64,000 bases of DNA from Novosphingobium sp. (lineage in GTDB: Bacteria; Pseudomonadota; Alphaproteobacteria; Sphingomonadales; Sphingomonadaceae), in contig JADJYM010000015.1 in the NCBI GenBank assembly GCA_016719755.1, positions 62,001 through 126,000 of the forward strand, given 5' to 3'. The notes beneath the pieces are model-generated. The model was not told the origin of the DNA. It saw nothing but the letters and a program-made list of their open reading frames with translations, and made no database searches. Positions 1 through 7,512 of the stretch are shown here, in pieces (position 1 is the first letter of the stretch; every line of letters starts with the position of its first letter). The translations under genes and the position numbers were made by a program.

Positions 1-249
1 CTGCTGGCCGGCGACGGCGGCGAGATCAAGGATGCCAAGGGCGTCGTGGTTTCGGCCGAAATCATCGCGCAGGCGAAGTCGGAAAAGGTGATCGTCTTCA
101 AGAAGCGTCGCCGCCACAACTATCGCCGCAAGAACGGCCATCGCCAGCAGATGACCCTGCTGCGCATCCTCGCCGTGGGCGGTGCTGCCCCCGCGAAGAA
201 GGCCGCGGCCAAGAAGGCCGCTCCCGAAGCCGCCGCGGCTGCTGAATAA
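1..249 (+). CDS. rplU: 50S ribosomal protein L21 (C-terminal part)
   Basis: The reading frame is open from the first base, so the gene starts before the window and 82 residues are visible. The segment with [20 protein letters not shown] is the conserved rRNA-binding end of L21, a large-subunit protein that binds 23S rRNA. After the usual end of the family comes an Ala/Lys-rich tail ([21 protein letters not shown], about 20 residues), a low-complexity extension often seen in alphaproteobacterial L21. rpmA follows after 19 bases, the classical rplU-rpmA operon. The family call is certain; the start cannot be seen. Confidence 0.97.
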   Translation: MLAGDGGEIKDAKGVVVSAEIIAQAKSEKVIVFKKRRRHNYRRKNGHRQQMTLLRILAVGGAAPAKKAAAKKAAPEAAAAAE

Positions 250-268
250 GAATCCGGAGTAGATCGAC

Positions 269-535
269 ATGGCACACAAGAAAGCAGGCGGCTCCTCGCG
301 CAACGGTCGCGATTCGGCCGGCCGTCGCCTTGGCGTGAAGAAGTTCGGCGGTCAGGAAGTGATCGGCGGCAACATCATCATCCGTCAGCGCGGCACCCGC
401 GTGTACCCCGGCGCCAACGTCGGCATGGGCAAGGATCACACCCTGTTCGCGCTCACCGAAGGCCGCGTGCGCTTCCATGATGGCAAGCTGGGCCGCAAGT
501 ACGTGTCGGTCGACATGGCAGTTGCCGCCGAATAA
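269..535 (+). CDS. rpmA: 50S ribosomal protein L27
   Basis: An 88-residue basic protein of normal family length. It opens with [16 protein letters not shown], the flexible N-terminus that reaches toward the peptidyl-transferase centre, followed by the L27 core ([17 protein letters not shown]). There is no extra N-terminal cleavage peptide as in Firmicutes. The ATG at 269 has an upstream CCGGAG motif. It is co-transcribed with rplU, and strong hairpins follow it (551-574 and 601-631), so the operon probably ends here. Confidence 0.98.
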   Translation: MAHKKAGGSSRNGRDSAGRRLGVKKFGGQEVIGGNIIIRQRGTRVYPGANVGMGKDHTLFALTEGRVRFHDGKLGRKYVSVDMAVAAE

Positions 536-600
536 CGGATGGTCGATGACGGGCCATCCTCGATGGGATGGCCCCGCCGGACACACGAGCCGGCCGAACG

Positions 601-631
601 AGGGAGAGGGGCCAACCCGTCTCCCTTTTTT
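601..631 (+). terminator. Rho-independent terminator of rplU-rpmA
   Basis: AGGGAGA (601-607) pairs with TCTCCCT (620-626), and the stem runs straight into a run of six T (626-631). A second perfect 9-bp hairpin without a T run lies just upstream (551-559 with 566-574). Position after rpmA and the stem-plus-T layout fit an intrinsic terminator. Confidence 0.8.
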
Positions 632-757
632 GATTCTCCCTCAGCCGCCCGACACCGGATGCCCCGCAGGCGAGGCATCCCGGCGCAGGCGTAATGGCTT
701 TGTCACTTCGCCGCCCTAGAGCGGGCCTAGCGGGGTGAACGACGGGAGATTGAGACA

Positions 758-1324
758 ATGTTCATTCGCAGCGAAAGGCTGTTCCTGCGGCCCGGCTGGC
801 CCGAGGACTGGGAAGAGCTGCTTGGCCGTATCGGCGACGAGGCGGTGGTCAGGAACCTGGCCCGCGCGCCCTGGCCCTACACCGCTGACGATGCGCGCTG
901 GTTCGCCAGCCAGCCGCAGGATTCGCGCTGTCCGCACTTTTTCGTGACCCTGCCCACCAGCAGCGCCCCGGCGGAACTGATCGGATGCGTGGGCCTGGCC
1001 GAAAGCGATGGCGAGGTCGAGCTTGGTTACTGGTTAGCGCGCGAGCACTGGGGAAAGGGCTATGCCACCGAAGCCGCCCGGGCAGTGCTGCGGCTTGCCA
1101 GGGTGCTGGGCCACCGCGAGATCGTGGCCGGCCATTTCATCGACAATCCCGCCTCGGGCGCGGTGCTGCGCAAGGTCGGGTTCCGGCCGACCGGGCACCT
1201 GCGCCAGCGTTTCAGCCTGTCGCGGGGCTATGTCGCGCAGTCGGTCGAACATCGCATCCGGCTTGGCCCGCCATGCGATTGCGATGGCGACGATGACACC
1301 GCCGGGGTGATGCGAGCGGCCTGA
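758..1324 (+). CDS. GNAT-family N-acetyltransferase (RimJ/RimL-like)
   Basis: A 188-residue protein beginning IRSERLFLRP, the usual opening of RimJ/RimL-type acetyltransferases. Residues about 86-113 (EVELGYWLAREHWGKGYATE) carry the beta-bulge and the acetyl-CoA pyrophosphate loop (R/Q-x-x-G-x-G/A type, here HWGKGYA), and NPASGAVLRKVGF at about 130-142 is the second conserved motif. Such enzymes acetylate protein N-termini or small amines; the substrate is not evident. It stands alone, 222 bases after rpmA, and converges on the next gene. Family confident, function open. Confidence 0.88.
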   Translation: MFIRSERLFLRPGWPEDWEELLGRIGDEAVVRNLARAPWPYTADDARWFASQPQDSRCPHFFVTLPTSSAPAELIGCVGLAESDGEVELGYWLAREHWGKGYATEAARAVLRLARVLGHREIVAGHFIDNPASGAVLRKVGFRPTGHLRQRFSLSRGYVAQSVEHRIRLGPPCDCDGDDDTAGVMRAA

Positions 1325-1340
1325 TCCCAAACGGAAAGGT

Positions 1341-1356
1341 CCCGCCAATTGGCGGG
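1341..1356. terminator. Hairpin between convergent genes
   Basis: A perfect palindrome CCCGCC-AATT-GGCGGG lies between the stop codons of two convergent genes. No clear T run follows on either strand, so it may be a weak bidirectional terminator. Confidence 0.45.
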
Positions 1357-1385
1357 GCCTCTCGCGTTTACAGGCATGGAGCCGT

Positions 1386-2282
1386 TCAGATCGCCAGCAC
1401 GGCGTCGGGAAACTCGCTCTCCGCCTTGCCGATCAGCGCGCGGTCGTCGTGCTTCCAGGGGTGGAAGCCGGGCATGAAATAGGCGAACCACGCGGGGACG
1501 ATCTTGCGCAGCACGCCCGGCGTGCCGAACAGGTACCAGGCCAGCTTCGCCTTGATCTTCCACCCGGTCAGCCCGTCCTGCGCCAGCAGGTCCAGCGTGT
1601 CGTTCCAGCGATTGCGCACGAAGCTCTGGGTGATCAGCAGCATCATCAGCGACTTGAGCTTCCAGCGCCGCCAGCGGCTCCAGCCCTTGGTGGCGTGGAG
1701 ATAGGTGTCGAAGGCCACGCCCTTGTGCTCAATCTCCTCGATCGCGTGCCAGCGCCACATCGCGGCGGTTTCAGGCTCGGCGTCCTTGAAGTGCTTGGGA
1801 TTGGCAAGGAATTCGTGCGCCATGATCGCGGTGTAGTGTTCCAGCGCGATGGTCGCGGCCAGGTTCACGATCGGCGGGCGCTGCTTGATCATTCCCATGA
1901 CTTCTTCAAGCCGCTGGTCGATCTTCTGCATGTCGTAACCCGCCGCCTCGGCCGCGGTGTTGAATACGATATGTTCGCGCGTGTGGTTGATCTCCTGCTT
2001 CACGAAAGCGCGGATTTCCGCCTCAAGCTTGGGCGAGGCGCCATCGCGGAAGGCCTTGACCGATTCGATGAACATGGCTTCGCCGCGCGGGAAGGTGGCG
2101 GACAGCGCGTTGTGCCAGGCCGATCCGATCGGATCGCCGCCCAGCCACCAGCGGCTGGGGCGCTGCTCGCGCCCGAAGCGCTGGTCGCGCACGGTGATAA
2201 CCAGGTCTGCCGGGGTCGGAACCGCCTTGCCCGATGCGGCGGCGGGTTCTACGTCGAGCGGGAATTTAGTCGGTGCGTTCAT
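1386..2282 (-). CDS. Predicted metal-dependent hydrolase (PF10118 family)
   Basis: A 298-residue soluble protein with the histidine-rich helical pattern of the PF10118 'metal-dependent hydrolase' family: KQEINHTREHIVFN, LEHYTAIMAHEFL and RWHAIEEIEHKGVAFD supply several His and Glu that could bind a di-metal centre. No member has a firmly known substrate as far as I know. I chose the ATG at 2282 because GGAGG lies immediately upstream and because the longer reading frame would run into the divergent regulator. It faces a TetR gene across only 28 bases, so that regulator probably controls it. Confidence 0.8.
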   Translation of the reverse strand: MNAPTKFPLDVEPAAASGKAVPTPADLVITVRDQRFGREQRPSRWWLGGDPIGSAWHNALSATFPRGEAMFIESVKAFRDGASPKLEAEIRAFVKQEINHTREHIVFNTAAEAAGYDMQKIDQRLEEVMGMIKQRPPIVNLAATIALEHYTAIMAHEFLANPKHFKDAEPETAAMWRWHAIEEIEHKGVAFDTYLHATKGWSRWRRWKLKSLMMLLITQSFVRNRWNDTLDLLAQDGLTGWKIKAKLAWYLFGTPGVLRKIVPAWFAYFMPGFHPWKHDDRALIGKAESEFPDAVLAI

Positions 2283-2310
2283 TCCTCCAAAGCTAGTATA
2301 ACTTACACCC
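2283..2310. promoter_or_regulatory. Short divergent control region, TetR/hydrolase
   Basis: Only 28 bases separate two divergent start codons. The A/T-rich centre (AGCTAGTATAACTTACA) contrasts with the GC-rich surroundings and is the likely place for overlapping promoters and a TetR operator. Part of each promoter must lie inside the opposite coding region. No perfect inverted repeat is visible. Confidence 0.4.
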
Positions 2311-2907
2311 ATGTCAATAAGAAAACGCCTGACCCAGGAAGAAAGCCGCCTGGCCGCGCTCGAAGCGGCGCGCGCGTTGCTGATCGAGCTGGGTCCGCAG
2401 GCTGTCACGCTGAAGGCCGTGGCCACGCGAATCGGCCGCACCCATGCCAACCTGCTCCACCACTTCGGGTCCGCATCGGGGCTGCAAAAGGCGCTGGCGG
2501 AATATCACGCCGAACAGGTCTGCGAAGTGATTGCCGAAACGGTAAAAGCCAACCGCGCGGGCGAGGGCGGATCGCCGCGCCAGATCGTCGACCTGGCCTT
2601 TGACGCTTTCGACCGCGAGGGCGGGGCGGCGCTGGCCGGGTGGATGCTGCTCCACGGCAACGAGGATGCGCTCGATCCGCTGGTCGAAGTAATCCATGAT
2701 CTGGTCAACGAACTTGATGAGCATGGCGCGGGCAAGATGCGCCCGGCGGCCCACGCGCTGTGCATGATGGCGCTGGGCGATGCGATGCTGGGCGCGCCGC
2801 TGACCCGCTCGCTGGGGCTGGACCGCGATTCGGCCCGCGAAACGGCGACCCGGATGCTGGTCGAGGCAGCGGTTGTTGCGGGAATTGCGCCGGTCCAGGC
2901 CTGCTGA
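2311..2907 (+). CDS. TetR/AcrR-family transcriptional regulator
   Basis: A 198-residue protein with an N-terminal TetR DNA-binding domain: the helix-turn-helix covers about residues 29-55 (VTLKAVATRIGRTHANLLHH, then the conserved HFGS). The rest is a variable ligand-binding helical domain. It is divergent from the PF10118 hydrolase at 28 bases, the usual layout for a local repressor of its neighbour. The inducer cannot be read from the sequence. Confidence 0.88.
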   Translation: MSIRKRLTQEESRLAALEAARALLIELGPQAVTLKAVATRIGRTHANLLHHFGSASGLQKALAEYHAEQVCEVIAETVKANRAGEGGSPRQIVDLAFDAFDREGGAALAGWMLLHGNEDALDPLVEVIHDLVNELDEHGAGKMRPAAHALCMMALGDAMLGAPLTRSLGLDRDSARETATRMLVEAAVVAGIAPVQAC

Positions 2908-2922
2908 GCGGCTTCCCTCATC

Positions 2923-3012
2923 CATCGTCATTGCGAGGCCCGCAGGGCCGCGGCAATTCAGAGGTGGTTTAGGCCGCAACTGGATTGCTTCGCTGCGTTC
3001 GCAATGACGATG
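2923..3012. repeat. 90-bp palindromic repeat element (GTCATTGCGAG family)
   Basis: A perfect 14-bp terminal inverted repeat (CATCGTCATTGCGA at 2923-2936, its complement at 2999-3012) frames an element with inner sequences GCGGCAATTCAG and CTGGATTGCTTCGCTGCG. It lies between convergent genes. Related sequences occur at 7460-7489 and 54588-54674. It looks like a REP/MITE-type element rather than a gene. Confidence 0.7.
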
Positions 3013-3024
3013 GGGGCGGCGCGA

Positions 3025-3747
3025 TCAGGCCGGGTTAGGCTCCAGCGTCATCCAGTCCGGACGCCATTCGGGCCGGATATCCTCCACCCGGCGGTGATCG
3101 ACCGCAAGGCCCAGTTGCGGATAAGCGGCGCGCTGGCGGGCCGGGTCGCTCTCCGCCAGCGGCACCACCACCAGCCGCCGGTTGACCTTCTGCCGCCAGT
3201 TCATCCGCGCGGTGTTCTCCTGGCCGACGTAGCAGCCCTTGGTGAAGGATACGCCGTTCAGTTCCGCCGCGTTGCATTCCAGCCAGAGCAGGTCGCCCAG
3301 TTCGCCCGTACCTTCACAGACGCCGTGCGAAAGGCGGTGCGCAAGCCATTGATCCTCGGCGCTTGTCCCCTCGGGCGCGCCAAGCCAGCGCTGGCCCAGC
3401 GCGGCCAGGCGCGGATCGGGGGAAGGGCCATCGCCAGCCTGCCAGTGGACCGCAAGTGCTGCGTCCACGGCAATGCCGATGCGGCGGCGCAGGCGGTAGA
3501 GGGACAGGCGCTTGGCCAGCGCCTCGGCCGTCGCAGCCTCGCAATCGAGCAGCAGGTCCGCGCCATCGGGCCAGACCAGGAAATCGAATAGCGCCTTGCC
3601 CTGGGGAGAAAGCAGGCCGGCCCAGACCGGCAGCGCGCCGGTCACGTCATGGGTGACGAGCCCTTGCAGAAAGGCGCGGACATCCTCGCTCGCTTCAAGC
3701 GGAGTCAGGCGGATCACGGCGCGGCTGGTCAGGCGGGTAGCAGTCAT
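3025..3747 (-). CDS. ygfZ: Folate-binding YgfZ/GcvT-like iron-sulfur maturation protein
   Basis: A 240-residue GcvT-like protein. The family signature K-G-C-Y-x-G-Q-E is present at residues about 170-177 (KGCYVGQE), including the conserved cysteine. Known family members bind tetrahydrofolate and help assembly or repair of [4Fe-4S] enzymes, including MiaB, which is also encoded in this window. The ATG at 3747 gives the usual length; the frame is open further upstream, but that part overlaps the pyrC region and has no YgfZ similarity. It is divergent from pyrC. Confidence 0.9.
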   Translation of the reverse strand: MTATRLTSRAVIRLTPLEASEDVRAFLQGLVTHDVTGALPVWAGLLSPQGKALFDFLVWPDGADLLLDCEAATAEALAKRLSLYRLRRRIGIAVDAALAVHWQAGDGPSPDPRLAALGQRWLGAPEGTSAEDQWLAHRLSHGVCEGTGELGDLLWLECNAAELNGVSFTKGCYVGQENTARMNWRQKVNRRLVVVPLAESDPARQRAAYPQLGLAVDHRRVEDIRPEWRPDWMTLEPNPA

Positions 3748-3901
3748 GGGAAGGAAGGTGGGGGCTGGGGCGGCGGTTGGCAATGCGCGTTGTCGCGCCG
3801 ACAGCGCGACACGAACGGATGGACGGGGTGGGGACCTTTGACGAACGGCATTGCCGGACGACAAGCTGTCATCGCGGGAAACGCTGCGGTATGGGCGCGC
3901 C

Positions 3902-4948
3902 ATGACCAGCACCGCGAATCGCCTGACCATCCGCCGCCCCGATGACTGGCACGTCCACCTGCGAGACGGCGCGGTGATGGCGGGCGTTGTGCCCCACACC
4001 GCGCGCCAGTTCGCGCGCGCCATTGTCATGCCCAATCTCTCGCCGCCGGTCAGCACCGTGGCGGAAGGTGCGGCCTATCGGGACCGCATCCTTGCCGCGC
4101 TGCCGCAGGGCACGGACTTTACCCCGCTGATGGTCAGCTACCTGACCGACGGGATCGCGCCCGAAGAGCTGCGGCGCGGATTTGGCGAAGGCGTGTTCAC
4201 CGCCGCCAAGCTCTATCCCGCCCATGCCACCACCGGATCGGCCCACGGCGTCACCGATGTCGCCAATATCCATCCCGCGCTGGAGGCGATGCAGGAAATC
4301 GGGATGCCGCTGCTGGTCCACGGCGAAGTGACCGACCCGGCCGTCGACATCTTCGACCGCGAGGCGGTGTTCATCGAGCGGGTGATGATCCCGCTGCTCG
4401 CCCGCTTCCCGGCGCTGAAAGTGGTGTTCGAACATATCACCACGGCTGATGCTGCCCAGTTCGTTGAGGCCGCCGCGCCGCACGTGGGGGCGACGATCAC
4501 CCCGCAGCACCTGCATATCAACCGCAACGCGATGTTCGTCGGCGGGATCCGTCCGCACGCCTATTGCCTGCCGGTGGCCAAGCGCGAACACCATCGGCTG
4601 GCGCTGCGCAAGGCAGCGACCGGGGGCAGCGCGAAGTTCTTCCTCGGCACCGACAGCGCCCCCCACGCGGTTGCCGCCAAGGAAGCCGCCTGCGGCTGCG
4701 CAGGGATATTCAACGCGCCGTTCGCGCTGGAAAGCTATGTCGCCGTGTTCGAGGAGGAAGGCGCGCTGGACCGGTTCGAGGCCTTTGCCTCGCTCAATGG
4801 TCCGGCCTTCTATGGCCTGCCGGTCAATGCGGGCACGGTGACGCTGGAAAAGGCGCCGTGCGAGGTGCCCGCCGTGATCGATGCGAACGGCACCCCGATT
4901 GTCCCGTTCCACGCGGGCGAAACGCTAGGCTGGCGGTTGGTTGGCTGA
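3902..4948 (+). CDS. pyrC: Dihydroorotase (class II, homodimeric type)
   Basis: A 348-residue enzyme of pyrimidine synthesis that cyclises carbamoyl-aspartate to dihydroorotate in the cytoplasm. The metal-binding HVHLRDG lies at residues 18-24. The lysine that becomes carboxylated is in [11 protein letters not shown], further histidines in LLVHGE and VFEHITT, and the catalytic Asp in FLGTDSAPH. Length and motifs match the E. coli PyrC class rather than the long class I enzymes. The ATG at 3902 leads directly into the conserved N-terminus; an in-frame upstream ATG at 3851 adds 17 unlikely residues. The last 24 bases overlap the convergent rarD gene. Confidence 0.96.
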   Translation: MTSTANRLTIRRPDDWHVHLRDGAVMAGVVPHTARQFARAIVMPNLSPPVSTVAEGAAYRDRILAALPQGTDFTPLMVSYLTDGIAPEELRRGFGEGVFTAAKLYPAHATTGSAHGVTDVANIHPALEAMQEIGMPLLVHGEVTDPAVDIFDREAVFIERVMIPLLARFPALKVVFEHITTADAAQFVEAAAPHVGATITPQHLHINRNAMFVGGIRPHAYCLPVAKREHHRLALRKAATGGSAKFFLGTDSAPHAVAAKEAACGCAGIFNAPFALESYVAVFEEEGALDRFEAFASLNGPAFYGLPVNAGTVTLEKAPCEVPAVIDANGTPIVPFHAGETLGWRLVG

Positions 4949-5836
4949 TCTGCGGCGCGCGGCGATCAGGTCCCAGACGAACAGGGCAATCGCCGCCCAG
5001 ATGATCGCGAAGCTGGTCAGCTTGAGCGGATCGAGCGGCTCGCCGAACACGGTCAGCCCCAGCACGAAGACCAGCGTGGGCGAGGAAAACTGGACCATGC
5101 CCAGCAAGGAAAAGTCCATCCGCCGCGCGGCGATGGCGAACAGCAGCAGCGGCACGGCGGTGATCGCCCCGGCGGCGGCGATCAGCGCGCTGATGGGCAG
5201 GTCGCGGCCAAAGCTGGAGCCTGTCGGGCTGCCTTCGAACCACAGCACGGCGGCGGCGGCGGGCAGGGCCAGCACCATGGTTTCCACCGTCAGCCCCGGC
5301 AGCGAACCGACCGGCACGAAGCGCCGCACCAGGCTGTAGCTCGACCAGCTCAGCGCCATCGCCAGGCTGATCCCCAGCATATCCAGCGCGCCGCGCGCCA
5401 GCAGCGCGACGCCCACGCCGGACAGCAGCACGGCCAGCCATTGCCGCTGGCTCAGCCTTTCGCCCAGCAGGGCGGTGCCCGCCACCACCTGCAGCAGCGG
5501 GGTGATGTAATAGCCCAGGCTGGCGGCAAAGACGTGTCCGGCCTGGATCGCGGCGACATAGATCGCCCAGTTCGCGCCGATCAGCAGTCCGCTCAGCACC
5601 AGCAGGCGCAGCACGCGCCAGTCGGTCAGCGCCGCGCGCAGATGTGCCCCCTGTCGCAGCGCGACGATGAACAGCAGGCAGAACGGCAGGGTGAACAGCA
5701 CGCGCCAGGCGACGAATTCGATCGCGGGAACCTCGCGCACCAGCATCAGGTAGAGCGGCAGCAGCCCCCAGACGAGATGCGCCCCCAGCGCATAGGGCAG
5801 GCCGCCGCGTGGGGGCTGGGGGGCAGGACCGGTCAT
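4925..5836 (-). CDS. rarD: EamA-family transporter, RarD type
   Basis: A 303-residue inner-membrane protein with about ten hydrophobic segments in two EamA/DMT repeats. [20 protein letters not shown] near the N-terminus is typical of RarD, and so are [12 protein letters not shown] and [18 protein letters not shown]. RarD proteins are drug/metabolite-superfamily permeases; the transported compound is not established. The 3' end overlaps the convergent pyrC by 24 bases, so both stop codons lie within the other gene. Confidence 0.9.
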   Translation of the reverse strand: MTGPAPQPPRGGLPYALGAHLVWGLLPLYLMLVREVPAIEFVAWRVLFTLPFCLLFIVALRQGAHLRAALTDWRVLRLLVLSGLLIGANWAIYVAAIQAGHVFAASLGYYITPLLQVVAGTALLGERLSQRQWLAVLLSGVGVALLARGALDMLGISLAMALSWSSYSLVRRFVPVGSLPGLTVETMVLALPAAAAVLWFEGSPTGSSFGRDLPISALIAAAGAITAVPLLLFAIAARRMDFSLLGMVQFSSPTLVFVLGLTVFGEPLDPLKLTSFAIIWAAIALFVWDLIAARRRSANQPPA

Positions 5837-5962
5837 CGCAGCGGGCTAGCGGCGCGGCGGGGCGGGGGCAAGCGCGGCTTGGCTGCTTGCTGACAGCCGC
5901 GTTGCGGGCCGTTCAGATTCGAGGCGTTATAGATGAACGCATCGAATCACGGAGTACGTGCC

Positions 5963-6487
5963 ATGACCCTTCGCTTCAAGACCGCCCTCATCGCCCTTGC
6001 CGTTCCCGGCGCGCTGGCCGCCGCCACCCCGGCGCTGGCCGATGGCGGTTCCTACCGCGATGGCTATCGCGGCGACCAGTACCGCGGCGATCAGTATCGC
6101 GGCGACTATGGGCGCGGGGACTATGGCCGGGTCGATTACCGCCGGGGCGATACCTATCGCGGCGACTACCGCCGGGGCGATCAGTACCGGGGCAACTATC
6201 GCGGGTCCTACGGCGGTGCCTACAACGGCAATTATGGCCGCTATGATGGTCACTACGGCGAGCCGGTCTATGCCAGCACCCGGGTGTGGCGGGGCAGCAA
6301 CGGCAACTACCACTGCCGCCGCCAGGACGGGACCACCGGCCTGCTGATCGGCGGTGCGGTTGGTGCGGTGCTGGGCCACGAAGCAGCCGGACGGCGCGGT
6401 GACCGCACGGTGGGCGCGCTGCTGGGCGGAACGGTCGGCGCGCTGCTTGGCCGCGAAATCGACCGCAGCGATTCGCGCTGCCGTTAA
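5963..6487 (+). CDS. Secreted glycine-zipper protein with YRGD repeats
   Basis: A 174-residue protein with a cleavable signal peptide (cleavage likely after ATPALA, about residue 26). A Tyr/Arg/Gly/Asp-rich region of about 60 residues follows, with YRGD or YRRGD repeated roughly every 5-10 residues. The C-terminal third contains two glycine-zipper stretches (LLIGGAVGAVLG and ALLGGTVGALLG), as in the 17-kDa surface antigen/2TM glycine-zipper family (PF05433), which inserts in or lines the outer membrane. There is no lipobox cysteine. The ATG at 5963 is preferred because it starts the signal peptide; another ATG lies at 5933. A strong terminator follows. Confidence 0.75.
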   Translation: MTLRFKTALIALAVPGALAAATPALADGGSYRDGYRGDQYRGDQYRGDYGRGDYGRVDYRRGDTYRGDYRRGDQYRGNYRGSYGGAYNGNYGRYDGHYGEPVYASTRVWRGSNGNYHCRRQDGTTGLLIGGAVGAVLGHEAAGRRGDRTVGALLGGTVGALLGREIDRSDSRCR

Positions 6488-6535
6488 GCCCGTTCAACAC
6501 GATCGCAGCACCGGGTCGCGCTGTTGTGCTGCGGG

Positions 6536-6571
6536 GAACGCCCCCGGTCTTGTGGCCGGGGGCGTTCTTTT
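6536..6571 (+). terminator. Rho-independent terminator after the glycine-zipper gene
   Basis: A perfect 12-bp stem, GAACGCCCCCGG (6536-6547) with CCGGGGGCGTTC (6556-6567), is followed by TTTT (6568-6571). It sits 48 bases after the stop codon. Confidence 0.88.
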
Positions 6572-6601
6572 CGTCTGGCACTGTTTCCGCCGGGGCCGAT
6601 C

Positions 6602-6658
6602 GTGTCGAGCGAAGCCGGGACACGGACTGCGCCAAGGTGTCTCGACTTCGCTCGACAC
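6602..6658. repeat. Palindromic repeat (GTGTCGAGCGAAG arms)
   Basis: A perfect 13-bp inverted repeat: GTGTCGAGCGAAG at 6602-6614 and CTTCGCTCGACAC at 6646-6658. It lies between a terminator and the TTG start of the next gene. The pattern resembles REP-like intergenic palindromes of GC-rich Proteobacteria; only one copy is seen here. Confidence 0.6.
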
Positions 6659-6693
6659 GAACGGCACAAGGGACGGGATCAGGGGAACCCGGC

Positions 6694-7413
6694 TTGCGCT
6701 CGTCACTGTCCATTCGAATTGCCATTCTGTCCCTCCCGCTGCTGCTTGCGGCTTGCGGGGACGGGGCGGACAAGCCCGATCCGCGCAGCGACCGCGATCC
6801 GGCGATCAGCGGCGCGCTGTCCGATCCGCTGATGACCGATCCCGATCTCGCATCGCAGAACGAGGGCGGCGCGGTGCTGAGCGGCGGAGGCCCGGCAAGC
6901 GGCGAAGTGCCGCGCCCCAAACAGGGTCCAGAGGAAGTGGCGGCGGCCCGCGCGGCGGCTGAGGCGCTGCTGGGGGGCAAGGTTGCACCTGCTCCCGCCC
7001 CGTCAGCAACCCTGCCGGAATCGCGGCTGGCCGGGGCTTTCACGCCGCAGGCCATGGCCGATGCGCTGGCGCTGGCTCCCTCCGCTTGCAAGCAGAAGCT
7101 GAGCTACGGTTTTGGCTGGGCGGGGGCGTTGCCGGCCGAACTCGCCCCCTATCCGCGCGGCCATACGCGCGTCGCGGCGGGCAGCGATGCGGCAGGGTGC
7201 AGGCAGCGCGCGGTGAGTTACCTCACCCCGTTGCCGGTCAGCGAAGTGATCGATTTCCACTTTGCCCGCGCCGCTAAGCTGGGCGCCGAGCGGCGGCGCG
7301 AGGGCGCGGACGAGGTGGTGGCCGGCAGCAAGGGCGGCCAGCGTTTTGCCATCCATGCCCGCGCGGCGGAGGGCGGTTTCACCCAGGTGGACGTGGTGAC
7401 GGCGGGGTTCTGA
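6694..7413 (+). CDS. Putative lipoprotein of unknown function
   Basis: A 239-residue protein with a short lipoprotein signal (ILSLPLLLAAC; lipidated Cys about residue 21), so it is probably anchored in the outer or inner membrane. The middle is Pro/Ala/Gly-rich and likely disordered. The C-terminal part (SACKQKLSYGFGWAGALPAE to the end) looks folded and contains two cysteines. I recognise no named domain. The start is most likely TTG at 6694, with AGGGGA eight bases upstream; extending further would read through the terminator and the palindromic repeat. Confidence 0.6.
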   Translation: MRSSLSIRIAILSLPLLLAACGDGADKPDPRSDRDPAISGALSDPLMTDPDLASQNEGGAVLSGGGPASGEVPRPKQGPEEVAAARAAAEALLGGKVAPAPAPSATLPESRLAGAFTPQAMADALALAPSACKQKLSYGFGWAGALPAELAPYPRGHTRVAAGSDAAGCRQRAVSYLTPLPVSEVIDFHFARAAKLGAERRREGADEVVAGSKGGQRFAIHARAAEGGFTQVDVVTAGF

Positions 7414-7459
7414 GACGCAGCTCGTTGCCAGGCTGGGGCGCCGGTTCGCTCAATCCGTT

Positions 7460-7489
7460 CGTCATTACTGCGCTCCGCTCGCAATGACG
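7460..7489. repeat. Short member of the GTCATTGCGAG repeat family
   Basis: CGTCATT (7460-7466) and AATGACG (7483-7489) enclose TGCGCTCCGCTCGC, giving a compact hairpin related to the ends of the elements at 2923-3012 and 54588-54674. It lies between convergent genes and looks like a solo or deleted copy. Confidence 0.5.
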
Positions 7490-7512
7490 TTGCCTTGGAA
7501 ACCGGGGCTGCC

